Positions 1-9,738 of a DNA stretch of 64,000 nt are shown here, in pieces. The position numbers and the translations under genes were made by a program. Source of the stretch: Paracoccus sp. TOH (GTDB taxonomy: Bacteria > Pseudomonadota > Alphaproteobacteria > Rhodobacterales > Rhodobacteraceae). Location: assembly GCF_030388245.1 (NCBI RefSeq), contig NZ_CP098361.1:991001-1055000 (forward strand). The letters are read 5' to 3'. Within the stretch, counting starts at the first letter, position 1; each line of letters opens with the position of its first letter. The notes beneath the pieces were generated by a model. That model worked only from the letters and a program-made list of their open reading frames with translations, made no database searches and was not told where the DNA came from.

Positions 1-410
1 TGCGCTTCGAGGCCGGCACCCCCGGCATCGCCAACCAGATCGGTCTGGGCGCGGCGCTGGAATATCTGATGGCGCTCGGCATGGAGAACATCGCCGCGCA
101 TGAGCGCGACCTGCGCGACTATGCCCGCGACCGGCTGCGCAGCCTGAACTGGCTGTCGGTGCAGGGCGATGCGGCTGATAAGGGCGCGATCTTTTCCCTG
201 ACCATGCAGGGCGCGCATGCGCATGACATTTCGACCATCCTCGACAAGCGCGGCGTCGCCGTGCGGGCGGGGACGCATTGCGCCATGCCGCTGCTGGATT
301 TCCTCGGCGTCACGGCCACGGCGCGGGCCAGCTTCGCCATGTACAACACCCGCGCCGAGGTCGATGCGCTGGTCGACGGGCTGACCTTCTGCCGCGAGCT
401 TTTTGCCTGA
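1..410 (+). CDS. sufS: SufS-type cysteine desulfurase, C-terminal part (5' end outside window)
   Basis: Last ~135 residues of a PLP-dependent class V aminotransferase that removes sulfur from cysteine for Fe-S cluster assembly in the cytoplasm. The frame runs in from the window edge, opens with RFEAGTP and carries the active-site cysteine in RAGTHCAMPLL, the loop arrangement of SufS (group II) rather than IscS. The PLP lysine and the other suf genes would lie to the left. A CsdA-type paralogue cannot be excluded from the C-terminal third alone. Confidence 0.9.
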   Translation, partial: RFEAGTPGIANQIGLGAALEYLMALGMENIAAHERDLRDYARDRLRSLNWLSVQGDAADKGAIFSLTMQGAHAHDISTILDKRGVAVRAGTHCAMPLLDFLGVTATARASFAMYNTRAEVDALVDGLTFCRELFA

Positions 411-457
411 ACCCCATTGCAGAGCCACGCGTTTGCGGGTAATCAACGGGGGCTTGC

Positions 458-534
458 GGTCCCATAGCTCAGCTGGATAGAGCGCTACCCTCCGAAGGTA
501 GAGGCCACACGTTCGAATCGTGTTGGGACCGCCA
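458..534 (+). tRNA. tRNA-Arg (anticodon CCG)
   Basis: Complete cloverleaf: a 7-bp acceptor stem GGTCCCA/TGGGACC with discriminator G and encoded CCA (532-534), D arm TAGCTCAGCTGGATAGAGC, anticodon stem CTACC/GGTAG (485-489/497-501) closing the loop CTCCGAA, and T loop TTCGAAT. Anticodon 492-494 is CCG, reading the arginine codon CGG. It lies 47 bp after sufS on the same strand. Confidence 0.97.
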
Positions 535-595
535 TTCTTCCATTCTCGCCATCGACAGACGACACCCCGCGTTATCGCCGGGGCCGGAACGCTAT

Positions 596-626
596 AAGAA
601 AACCCCGCTCTGGCAGGAGCGGGGTT
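596..626 (-). terminator. Intrinsic terminator (reverse strand)
   Basis: Perfect 10-bp inverted repeat AACCCCGCTC/GAGCGGGGTT. The T-rich tail is on the reverse strand only (TTTTCTTAT), so it ends transcription coming from the purL side or from the small RNA, not the tRNA transcript. Confidence 0.75.
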
Positions 627-672
627 CGAGCGGCGGCGGGAGGAGGATTGGGGAGGAAATTCCGCTGCCCTG
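596..672 (-). ncRNA. Candidate Cuckoo-family (CcsR-like) small RNA with CCUCCUCCC loop and intrinsic terminator
   Basis: On the reverse strand there are two hairpins in a row. The first has arms GGCAGCGG (663-670) and CCGCCGCC (about 631-638), with one mismatch, and encloses a pyrimidine-rich loop containing CCTCCCC (650-656) and CCTCCTCCC (638-646). The second is a perfect 10-bp stem AACCCCGCTC/GAGCGGGGTT with a 6-nt loop (601-626), followed by TTTTCTTAT. An exposed anti-Shine-Dalgarno CCUCCUCCC loop followed by a terminator is the hallmark of the Cuckoo RNAs (CcsR RNAs of Rhodobacter sphaeroides, induced by stress through RpoH sigma factors). Here there is one copy and no DUF1127 gene upstream. 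The 5' end is not defined by a clear promoter. The rest of the gap up to 849 shows nothing else. Confidence 0.5.
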
Positions 673-849
673 GATGACTGAGAACGCTTCGATCTTTACA
701 GAACAGATCTAGGCGTCGCCCCGCTGGCGATAAATGGGCGTGTTTGCCTATGACGCGGGGTCAACATCGCCGATCTGCCCGGCCGCGGCTGGAGGAAGCC
801 CGGCAAGGCGCCGTGGCGCGGTTGCCGGGTATCCGGTGCCGGTCAGGCT

Positions 850-3021
<2,172 letters not shown>

Positions 3022-3157
3022 GTCTGGCGCCCTTTTCCCCGGTTTCCCCGGCCTTTTAAGCGCAGGCGGGGCTTTAGGAAAGGGGCCGCGCGCGGTGCGG
3101 GGCAGCGATGGTCCGAAGCGGTTTTGCCGCGCTGCGGCGAAGGTCCGCGAGGCGGGC

Positions 3158-3185
3158 AAAAAAAAGCCGGGCACGAAGCCCGGCT
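3158..3185 (-). terminator. Strong intrinsic terminator (reverse strand)
   Basis: Stem AGCCGGGC/GCCCGGCT (3178-3185 and 3165-3172), loop of 5 nt, then eight consecutive T on the reverse strand. On the forward strand the A-run precedes the hairpin, so it acts only on reverse-strand transcripts. Confidence 0.85.
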
Positions 3186-3241
3186 CAAGTCCAACAGGGA
3201 GGTTGAAGGTGATGAGAATTGCTTCAAATCATCGCCTTCGA
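3158..3241 (-). ncRNA. Candidate small RNA or 3' UTR ending in a strong intrinsic terminator
   Basis: The 340-bp gap between purL and the LysR gene has no convincing protein gene. On the reverse strand it ends in an 8-bp perfect stem AGCCGGGC/GCCCGGCT with a 5-nt loop followed by eight T. A promoter-like pair lies 75-110 bp upstream of the terminator. Together they could define a transcript of about 80 nt containing a CCTCCC stretch. The simpler alternative is that this is only the 3' end of the LysR mRNA. No known family was recognised. Confidence 0.3.
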
Positions 3242-3247
3242 GATGGG

Positions 3248-3275
3248 AAATATGTGCAGTCGGCGAACGGTTCAA
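3248..3275 (-). promoter_or_regulatory. Possible promoter for the 3158-3241 transcript
   Basis: On the reverse strand, TTGAAC (3270-3275) and ATATTT (3248-3253) are 16 bp apart, a fair sigma-70-like pair in otherwise GC-rich DNA. Its only support is its position just ahead of the terminator-ended segment. Confidence 0.25.
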
Positions 3276-3361
3276 GGTTCAAATGCCGATTGCGGGACAT
3301 GGCCGATATGCATTCTGCGAATATCTCTCGCAGCTGCGGCAAAGCCCTGCCCGCAGGGCCG

Positions 3362-4282
3362 TCATTTGGCCGAGGGCAGGGCGGCCTGATCCTCGCTCTG
3401 CTGCTTGCGGATGGCCTGGATCTCCTCCAGCACGAAGTCGCGGAACGCCGTCACCCGGCGCGAGGTGCGCAGCTCTTCGGGGAAGGCCAGGAAGACCGGA
3501 ACCTCGCCGGATTCGATGCTGGGCAGCACCCGCACCAGATTGGGGAAATCCGAGGTCAGATAATCCGGCAGCACGCCGATGCCGACATGGTTCAGCACGC
3601 CCTGCAGCACGCCGAAGTAATTGTTGACCATCAGCGTCGAGGTCATGTTCAGCCCCAGCAGCATCTGCGACAGCACCGCGCCCGAGCTGACCTGCGGGGT
3701 CTGCGGATTCTGGCAGATCAGCCGGTGCGGCTTCAGATCCTCGAGCGTGTCGGGCACGCCGGCCTTCTCCAGATATTGCTGCGTCGCATAAAGCCGCATG
3801 CGGATGTTCAGCAGCCGGCGCCGGATCAGATCCTGCTGGTTGGGCTCTTTCATGCGGATGGCGACGTCGGCCTCGCGCATGGGCAGGTCCAGCACCCGCT
3901 CCTCCAGCATCAGGTCGATCTTCAGGTCCGGATAGCGTTCGTAGAGCTTGGCCAGCCGCGGCACCAGCCACATGGTGCCGAAGCCGGTGGTCGTGGTGAC
4001 CTTCAGTTCGCCAAAGACGTTCTCCTCGCTGTCGCGGATGCGGGCGGCGGTGGTGTCGAGCTTGCGCACCATGGACGAGGTGGCCTCGAAAAGCAGCTCG
4101 CCCTGTTCGGTCAGAATCAAACCGCGCGCGTGACGGTGAAAAAGCGTGGTCGCAAGCGAATCCTCCAGCGCGCGGATCTGGCGGCTGACGGCGGATTGCG
4201 ACAGATGCAGAACATCGCCCGCATGGGTCAAACTCCCTGCGTCGGCGACAGCATGAAATATTCTTAACTTATCCCAATCCAT
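3362..4282 (-). CDS. LysR-family transcriptional regulator
   Basis: 306 residues. An N-terminal winged helix-turn-helix (about 1-60, with LSQSAVSRQIRALED as recognition helix region) is followed by a periplasmic-binding-protein-like effector domain. The start at MDWDKLRIFHAVAD matches where family homology begins, although the frame stays open 23 codons upstream. It is a single gene between purL and the divergent murI. A perfect inverted repeat 44-61 bp upstream could be its own operator. The C-terminal tail (KQQSEDQAALPSAK) is low complexity. Target genes and inducer cannot be inferred. Confidence 0.9.
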   Translation of the reverse strand: MDWDKLRIFHAVADAGSLTHAGDVLHLSQSAVSRQIRALEDSLATTLFHRHARGLILTEQGELLFEATSSMVRKLDTTAARIRDSEENVFGELKVTTTTGFGTMWLVPRLAKLYERYPDLKIDLMLEERVLDLPMREADVAIRMKEPNQQDLIRRRLLNIRMRLYATQQYLEKAGVPDTLEDLKPHRLICQNPQTPQVSSGAVLSQMLLGLNMTSTLMVNNYFGVLQGVLNHVGIGVLPDYLTSDFPNLVRVLPSIESGEVPVFLAFPEELRTSRRVTAFRDFVLEEIQAIRKQQSEDQAALPSAK

Positions 4283-4325
4283 AACAGTGCTTTCTTGCGG
4301 CATCAGCCATGCAATCAGTGCAACC

Positions 4326-4343
4326 CTTATCACAGAAGATAAG
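4326..4343. promoter_or_regulatory. Inverted repeat upstream of the LysR gene, possible autoregulatory operator
   Basis: CTTATC-N6-GATAAG is a perfect palindrome with 6-bp arms, 44-61 bp before the LysR start. It contains a T-N11-A core as expected for LysR boxes. LysR proteins commonly bind such sites in their own promoter; that this protein binds here is inference. Confidence 0.4.
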
Positions 4344-4683
4344 GTGAACAACCCTGCAAAACGCGAAGGAAACCCTTTATCCGGCAGCCTTGCTGACCCA
4401 TTATGCCGCCATGCCAGTCGGCCGGCTGCGGCAGGCTGGGGAAGCGGGCGGAAATCCTCTTTGGCCGGGTGATTCGGCCGGGCGGCGCGTCACGCATTTT
4501 TGACCCATATGGTCGCCCGGGATCCGATCTTCCAGATCCACCCGCCGGCGCCGCGACCTTCTGCCGCAATCCGCCGGCTCAGCGCCGCGCGGCGGCGGTT
4601 CCGCGCCGCCTTCTCCTGACATAAATCATGGCGTTCTGTCCCGCTGCGTCCTAAAAAGGCGCGTCGCGAGCAGGAGGCTAGTC
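4344..4683. other. Gene-free stretch upstream of murI
   Basis: 340 bp between the LysR promoter region and murI. No conserved protein, RNA or clear promoter is visible. It includes a GC-rich inverted repeat near 4577-4611 (GCGCCGCG...CGCGCCGC), which could fold. The murI promoter should lie here but no convincing -35/-10 pair stands out. Confidence 0.4.
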
Positions 4684-5496
4684 ATGGCAGTAGGCGTATT
4701 CGATTCGGGTCTGGGCGGTCTGACGGTCCTGGGCGCCGTCGCTGCCCGGCTGCCGGACCTGCCGCTGGTCTATCTGGGCGACAATGCCCATACCCCCTAT
4801 GGCGTGCGCGATGCCGATGACATTTTCGACCTGACCTGCGCCGGGGTCGAGCGGCTTTGGGACGAGGGTTGCGACCTGGTGATCCTGGCCTGCAATACCG
4901 CCTCGGCCGCGGCGCTCAAGCGCATGCAGGAAACCTGGCTGCCCGCTGACAAGCGCGTGCTGGGGGTGTTCGTGCCGATGATCGAGGCGCTGACCGAGCG
5001 GCGCTGGGGCGACAATTCGCCGCCGCGCGAGGTGGCGGTGAAGCATGTGGCGCTGTTCGCCACCCCGGCCACCGTCGCCAGCCGCGCCTTCCAGCGCGAA
5101 TTGGCCTTCCGCGCCATCGGTGTCGATGTCGAGGCGCAGCCCTGCGGCGGCGTCGTCGATGCCATCGAGATGGGCGACGAGATCCTGGCCGAGGCGCTGG
5201 TGACCAGCCATGTCGAGGCGCTGCTGCGCCGCATGCCGCATCCCGAGGCGGCGATCCTGGGCTGCACGCATTATCCGCTGGTGCAGGCCGCTTTCCAGAA
5301 GGCGCTGGGGCCGCAGGTCAAGGTCTATTCCCAGCCCGATCTGGTCGCCGAAAGCCTGGCCGACTATCTTGATCGCCATCCCGAGATGCCCGGCCGCGGC
5401 ACGGTCTCGCGCTTCCTGACCACTGGCGATGCCGAGCGGGTCTCGGGCAAGGCCACACAATTCCTCCGCCAGCCGATCAGGTTCGAAAGCGCCTGA
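4684..5496 (+). CDS. murI: Glutamate racemase
   Basis: 270 residues. Converts L- to D-glutamate for peptidoglycan synthesis in the cytoplasm. The family signature is clear: [12 protein letters not shown] at the start, and two catalytic cysteines in ACNTASA (C70) and GCTHYPLV (C194). AGGAGG lies 8 bp before the ATG. It leads a forward run that continues into ccmE (18 bp gap) and the lysis and ccm genes. Together with alr in this window it gives both common D-amino-acid racemases for cell wall synthesis. Confidence 0.95.
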   Translation: MAVGVFDSGLGGLTVLGAVAARLPDLPLVYLGDNAHTPYGVRDADDIFDLTCAGVERLWDEGCDLVILACNTASAAALKRMQETWLPADKRVLGVFVPMIEALTERRWGDNSPPREVAVKHVALFATPATVASRAFQRELAFRAIGVDVEAQPCGGVVDAIEMGDEILAEALVTSHVEALLRRMPHPEAAILGCTHYPLVQAAFQKALGPQVKVYSQPDLVAESLADYLDRHPEMPGRGTVSRFLTTGDAERVSGKATQFLRQPIRFESA

Positions 5497-5514
5497 GGTT
5501 ATAACAGTAAAATC

Positions 5515-5958
5515 ATGAAATCGCTCAAGAAAAAACGTAGAATCCAGATTCTTGCCGCAGCGGCCATCGCCCTGGTGCTGGCGGTCGGGCTGATCGGCTA
5601 CGGGTTCCGCGACGGGATCAACCTTTATCGCGCGCCCAGCCAGATGGTCGAGAACCCGCCCGAGGCCGGCGAGGTCTTCCGCCTGGGCGGGCTGGTCGAG
5701 GACGGCAGCCTGGTCCGCGGCGCCAGCGAAACGGTCAGCTTCCGCGTCACCGATGGCGGCGCCTCGATCCCGGTGCGCTTTACCGGCGTGCTGCCCGACC
5801 TGTTCGCCGAAGGGCAGGGCATGATCGGCACCGGCCGGATGGAGGGCGACACTTTCATCGCCACCGAAATCCTGGCCAAGCATGACGAGAACTACATGCC
5901 GCGCGAGGTCATCGACTCGCTCAAGGAACAGGGCGTCTACGAGGACCCGAATTCCTGA
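5515..5958 (+). CDS. ccmE: Cytochrome c maturation haem chaperone CcmE
   Basis: 147 residues. Membrane-anchored periplasmic protein that binds haem covalently and hands it to CcmF/CcmH for attachment to apocytochrome c. There is a short basic N-terminus (KSLKKKRR), one transmembrane helix at about 11-30, then an OB-fold domain. The haem-binding His is H123 and the axial Tyr Y127 in LAKHDENYMP. The spacing to murI suggests co-transcription. Its functional partners ccmF and ccmH follow, but only after the two lysis genes; ccmABCDG are not in the window. Confidence 0.95.
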   Translation: MKSLKKKRRIQILAAAAIALVLAVGLIGYGFRDGINLYRAPSQMVENPPEAGEVFRLGGLVEDGSLVRGASETVSFRVTDGGASIPVRFTGVLPDLFAEGQGMIGTGRMEGDTFIATEILAKHDENYMPREVIDSLKEQGVYEDPNS

Positions 5959-5974
5959 TGCAACGCGCGCCGGC

Positions 5975-5990
5975 TTAACGGGCCGTTAAC
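5975..5990. promoter_or_regulatory. CtrA-type binding site upstream of the lysis cassette
   Basis: TTAACGGGCCGTTAAC is an exact match to the CtrA full-site consensus TTAA-N7-TTAA(C). It is in the 77-bp gap between ccmE and the endolysin, 46 bp before the endolysin start. CtrA controls GTA release genes in Rhodobacter capsulatus, so the placement makes sense. Binding is inferred from sequence only. Confidence 0.65.
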
Positions 5991-6035
5991 CGCGCTGCCC
6001 CAGCCTTGGCCCGTTTTTGCAAACGGGGGCTGGTC

Positions 6036-6647
6036 ATGAAGACGGTGGAACAGATCGCGGCCGAGATCGTCGCGCGTGAGGGGGGCTACGTCAACGACCC
6101 CGACGATCCGGGGGGGGCGACGAATTTCGGCGTGACGCTGGCGACGCTGCGGCGGCTGGGCATCGACAGGACCGGCGACGGCCGCGTTGACATCCGCGAC
6201 GTCAAGGCGCTGACCCGCGCCGATGCCGAGCGCATCTTCGTCGAGCATTATTTCCGCCGGCCGCGCCTGGCGGAGCTGCCCGCCTCGGTGCAGGCGTCGG
6301 TCTTCGACATGTATGTCAATGCCGGCAGCAATGCGGTGAAGATCCTGCAGCGGCTGGTGACGCGCATGGGCTTCGCCGCGACCGATGACGGGCTGGTCGG
6401 GCCGCGCACCATCCTGGCGGCGCGGCAGGCCGAGGCGGCGGCGCCGGGCCATTTCGGCGACGCCTACGGCATCGCGCGGCGTAATTATTACTATTCGCTG
6501 GGCGATGCGCGCCCGGCCAGCCGCAAATATGCCCGCACGCGGTCGGGCGGCAAGGGCGGCTGGATCCTGCGGGCCGAGGCGTTCGTCTCGCCCCGCTATC
6601 ACCTGACGCTGGCCGAACATCGGGCAAGGGTGGCGGCATGGGGGTGA
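6036..6647 (+). CDS. GTA-type endolysin (N-acetylmuramidase, GH108 plus C-terminal peptidoglycan-binding domain)
   Basis: 203 residues. Predicted to cleave the glycan backbone of peptidoglycan. The GH108 motif REGGYVNDPDDPGGATNFG (catalytic Glu E15) opens the protein; a PG_binding_3-like domain follows, including VFDMYVNAGSNAV and VGPRTI. There is no signal peptide, so export needs the holin encoded immediately downstream. The start after a GGGGG ribosome binding site was chosen over an in-frame ATG 10 codons upstream. The endolysin/holin pair resembles rcc00555/rcc00556 of Rhodobacter capsulatus, which release GTA particles. No phage structural gene is in the window, so this looks like the detached GTA lysis cassette rather than a prophage. 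Confidence 0.85.
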   Translation: MKTVEQIAAEIVAREGGYVNDPDDPGGATNFGVTLATLRRLGIDRTGDGRVDIRDVKALTRADAERIFVEHYFRRPRLAELPASVQASVFDMYVNAGSNAVKILQRLVTRMGFAATDDGLVGPRTILAARQAEAAAPGHFGDAYGIARRNYYYSLGDARPASRKYARTRSGGKGGWILRAEAFVSPRYHLTLAEHRARVAAWG

Positions 6648-7150
6648 TCGACCGTTTCCTGGGTGCCGGCGCCGCCGTCACCAGCGTCGCCAATGCCGCC
6701 ACCGGCATGGCCGAGGTCTTCCGCGAGAACGCCACCCGTCGCATGGAGCTGGACGAGCAGGCCTATGCCCGCGCCATCGCCCAGCACGGTGCCGAATTTG
6801 CCGCCGCGCCGCGGGGCTGGTTCGACGGCATGATGAACGGGCTGAACCGGCTGCCGCGGCCGCTGATGACGCTGGGAACGCTGGCGCTGTTCGGCTATGC
6901 CATGGCCGAGCCCGAGGGCTTCGGGCTGCGGATGCAGAACCTGAACCTGGTGCCCGAGCCGCTGTGGTGGCTGCTGGGCGCCGTCATCAGCTTCTATTTC
7001 GGCGCGCGCGAAGCGCATTACTTCCGCAGCCGGCCGATCATTGCCAAGCCGGCGCAGGCGCCGCTGATCCCGCGGGCGGCGGAAGCGGGCGATCCCTTCG
7101 CTGACAACCCCGCCCTGCGCGACTGGGCCGAGGCGGAAGCGGCGAAATAG
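6638..7150 (+). CDS. GTA-type three-TM holin
   Basis: 170 residues. Small membrane protein expected to form holes that let the endolysin reach the cell wall. A soluble amphipathic N-terminus precedes hydrophobic segments at about 75-92 (PLMTLGTLALFGYAMA) and 106-124 (EPLWWLLGAVISFYFGARE), and the tail is acidic. The layout fits the GTA_holin_3TM family. The ATG lies inside the endolysin 3' end (10-bp overlap), so the two are translationally coupled. ccmF begins 88 bp downstream. Confidence 0.8.
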   Translation: MGVIDRFLGAGAAVTSVANAATGMAEVFRENATRRMELDEQAYARAIAQHGAEFAAAPRGWFDGMMNGLNRLPRPLMTLGTLALFGYAMAEPEGFGLRMQNLNLVPEPLWWLLGAVISFYFGAREAHYFRSRPIIAKPAQAPLIPRAAEAGDPFADNPALRDWAEAEAAK

Positions 7151-7238
7151 CGAGGCTGTGACAATCTGGTGGGCGCGGGGGGCTGGCTTGCCGCCCGCGC
7201 CGCGGCTATTCTACGGGCCAGCCATCCGGAGGAAGTCC

Positions 7239-9200
7239 ATGATCGCCGAACTCGGCCATTTCGCCCTGATCCTGGCCTTTGCCGTGTCCCTGTTCCAGAT
7301 GACCGTGCCGATGATCGGCGCCGCCAAGGGCTGGAGCGGCTGGATCGACAGCGCCCGGCCCGCTGCGCTGGCGCAGTTCGGACTGATCGGCATCGCCTTC
7401 GCGGCGCTGACCATGGCCTTCGTGACCTCGGATTTCTCGGTGGCGCTGGTCTACGAGAATTCGCATACCGCCAAGCCCATGCTCTACAAGATCAGCGGCG
7501 TCTGGGGCAATCACGAGGGCTCGATGCTGCTCTGGGTGCTGATCCTGTCGTTGTTCGGCGCGGCGGCGGCCAGCTTCGACGCCAACCTGCCGCCCCGGCT
7601 GCGGGCGCGGGTGTTGTCGGTGCAGGCGGCGATCGGCGCCGCCTTCCTGGCCTTCATCCTGTTCACCTCGAATCCGTTCCTGCGCATGGCCAGCCCGCCC
7701 TTCAACGGGCGCGATCTGAATCCGCTGCTGCAGGATCCCGGCCTCGCCTTCCATCCGCCCTTCCTCTATCTCGGCTATGTCGGGCTCAGCATGGCCTTCA
7801 GCTTTGCCGTCGCGGCGCTGATCGAGGGCCGGGTCGATGCCGCCTGGGCGCGCTGGGTCAGGCCCTGGACGCTGGCGGCCTGGGTCTTCCTGACCATCGG
7901 CATCGCGCTTGGGTCCTGGTGGGCCTATTACGAGCTCGGCTGGGGCGGCTTCTGGTTCTGGGATCCGGTGGAAAACGCCAGCTTCATGCCCTGGCTGATC
8001 GCCGCCGCACTGCTGCATTCCGCCATCGTGGTGGAAAAGCGCGAAGTGCTGAAAAGCTGGACCATCCTGTTGGCGATCCTGGCCTTCGGCTTTTCGCTGA
8101 TCGGCACCTTCATCGTGCGCTCGGGCGTCATCACCTCGGTCCACAGCTTCGCCAGCGACCCCGAGCGCGGCGTGTTCATCCTGGCGATCCTGGCCTTCTT
8201 CGTCGGCGGCGCGTTGCTGCTGTTTTCCGTGCGCGCCGCCTCGATGCAGGCGCGCGGCGCCTTCGCCCCGGTCTCGCGCGAGGGGGCGCTGGTGCTGAAC
8301 AACATCCTGCTGGCGGTTTCGGCCTTCGTGGTCTTCATCGGCACGGTCTGGCCGCTGGTGGCCGAGATGGCCTGGGGCAAGAAGCTGTCCGTCGGCGCGC
8401 CCTTCTTCGAGAAGGCCTTCACCCCCTTCATGGTGGCGCTGGCGATCATCCTGCCGCTGGGCGCGATCCTGCCCTGGAAGCGCGGCCGGCTGAAGCGCGT
8501 GCTTTATCCGCTGCGCGGCGCGCTGCTGCTTGCCGCCGCCGTCATGGCGCTGGTCTATGCCGTCTCGACCGGGCATTCGGCGCTGGCGGTGATCGGCGCC
8601 GGGCTGGGCGCCTGGCTGGTCGGTGGCGCGGTGGTCGATCTGTGGCTGCGCACTGGAAATTCCGGCCTTTCCCGCCTGCGCCGCCTGCCGCGCGCCGATT
8701 GGGGCAAGGCGGTGGCGCATGCCGGGCTGGGCGTCACCTTCATCGGCATCAGCCTGCTGATGGCCTGGCAGGTCGAGGATATCCGCGTGGCGCAGGTCGG
8801 TCAGACCTTCACCGTCGCCGGCTATGACATCACGCTAGAGGCGGTCGAGGAACGCCCCGGCCCGAACTACGACGCGACCATCGCCACGATGAAGGTCAGC
8901 CGCGACGGCCGGCAGGTCGCGCTGCTGCATCCCGAAAAGCGGGTCTATCCGGTGCAGGCCATGCCGACGACCGAGGCGGCGATCCAGAACGGGCTGTTCC
9001 GCGATCTCTACCTGGTGATCGGTGACGAGCAGAAGAATGGCGGCTGGGCGGTGCGCAGCTATATCAAGCCCTTTGCCAGCTGGATCTGGCTGGGCTCGGC
9101 GCTGATGGCGCTTGGCGGCTGCATCAGCCTGTCGGACCGGCGCTATCGCGTCGCCGCCGGGGCGCGGCAGGCGCGCGTCGCGGCCCAGCCGGCGGAGTAA
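7239..9200 (+). CDS. ccmF: Cytochrome c haem lyase subunit CcmF
   Basis: 653 residues with many transmembrane helices. Works with CcmH to ligate haem from CcmE to the CxxCH motif of apocytochromes in the periplasm. The tryptophan-rich WWD signature WGGFWFWDPVENASF is at about 233-247, and a long periplasmic domain follows near the C-terminus. The start was placed at MIAELGHF, which has GGAGGA just upstream, although an open frame extends 27 codons further. ccmH follows after 6 bp. Confidence 0.96.
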   Translation: MIAELGHFALILAFAVSLFQMTVPMIGAAKGWSGWIDSARPAALAQFGLIGIAFAALTMAFVTSDFSVALVYENSHTAKPMLYKISGVWGNHEGSMLLWVLILSLFGAAAASFDANLPPRLRARVLSVQAAIGAAFLAFILFTSNPFLRMASPPFNGRDLNPLLQDPGLAFHPPFLYLGYVGLSMAFSFAVAALIEGRVDAAWARWVRPWTLAAWVFLTIGIALGSWWAYYELGWGGFWFWDPVENASFMPWLIAAALLHSAIVVEKREVLKSWTILLAILAFGFSLIGTFIVRSGVITSVHSFASDPERGVFILAILAFFVGGALLLFSVRAASMQARGAFAPVSREGALVLNNILLAVSAFVVFIGTVWPLVAEMAWGKKLSVGAPFFEKAFTPFMVALAIILPLGAILPWKRGRLKRVLYPLRGALLLAAAVMALVYAVSTGHSALAVIGAGLGAWLVGGAVVDLWLRTGNSGLSRLRRLPRADWGKAVAHAGLGVTFIGISLLMAWQVEDIRVAQVGQTFTVAGYDITLEAVEERPGPNYDATIATMKVSRDGRQVALLHPEKRVYPVQAMPTTEAAIQNGLFRDLYLVIGDEQKNGGWAVRSYIKPFASWIWLGSALMALGGCISLSDRRYRVAAGARQARVAAQPAE

Positions 9201-9206
9201 CAGGTC

Positions 9207-9671
9207 ATGCGCGCGCTGCTTCTTTGCCTGTCGCTGCTGCTCGCCTTGCCGGCCGCCCTGCCGGTCTGGGCGGTGCAGCCCGACGAGGTGCTGACCGACC
9301 CGGCGCTGGAGGCGCGGGCGCGCGAGATCTCGAAGATCCTGCGCTGCCCGGTCTGCGCGGGCGAAACCATCGACGAATCCAATGCGCCGATCAGCCGCGA
9401 CCTGCGGCTTTACCTGCGCGAACGGCTGGTTGCAGGCGACAGCGATGCCCAGGCGGTGCAGGCCGTCACCGACCGTTTCGGCGAATATGTCCTGTTCCAG
9501 CCGCCGGCGCGCGGGGTGAACTGGCTGCTCTACCTGGCCGGGCCGGTGATGGCCGTCCTGGCGCTGCTGGTGGGCTGGCGCTTCGTGCGCTCGCGCAACC
9601 TGGCCGAGGAAGGCCCGGCGCGCCTGTCGGAGGAGGAAAGGGCCCGGCTGGACCGGATCATGCGCGACTGA
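9207..9671 (+). CDS. ccmH: Cytochrome c maturation protein CcmH (CycL type)
   Basis: 154 residues. Membrane-bound thiol oxidoreductase that keeps apocytochrome c cysteines reduced for CcmF. A signal peptide covers about 1-22, the active-site motif is LRCPVC (C47, C50), and a C-terminal transmembrane helix (WLLYLAGPVMAVLALLVGW) anchors it. The length fits the short form without the TPR domain (CcmI would be separate). It lies 6 bp after ccmF and is clearly in the same operon. Confidence 0.95.
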   Translation: MRALLLCLSLLLALPAALPVWAVQPDEVLTDPALEARAREISKILRCPVCAGETIDESNAPISRDLRLYLRERLVAGDSDAQAVQAVTDRFGEYVLFQPPARGVNWLLYLAGPVMAVLALLVGWRFVRSRNLAEEGPARLSEEERARLDRIMRD

Positions 9672-9738
9672 CGCAGGGTCGGACCTTTCCCCTTGGCCGG
9701 TGCTTGGGCAGGATGGCCGAAAGCATCGGGGGGCAGGA

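Noticed and set aside
5959..7150. Prophage remnant
   Set aside because: Only the endolysin and holin are present, flanked tightly by ccm genes with normal composition and no integrase, capsid or terminase; the GTA lysis cassette explains it better.
7206..8720. 504-codon reverse-strand open frame
   Set aside because: Antisense shadow of ccmF with low-complexity Gln/Arg/His composition.
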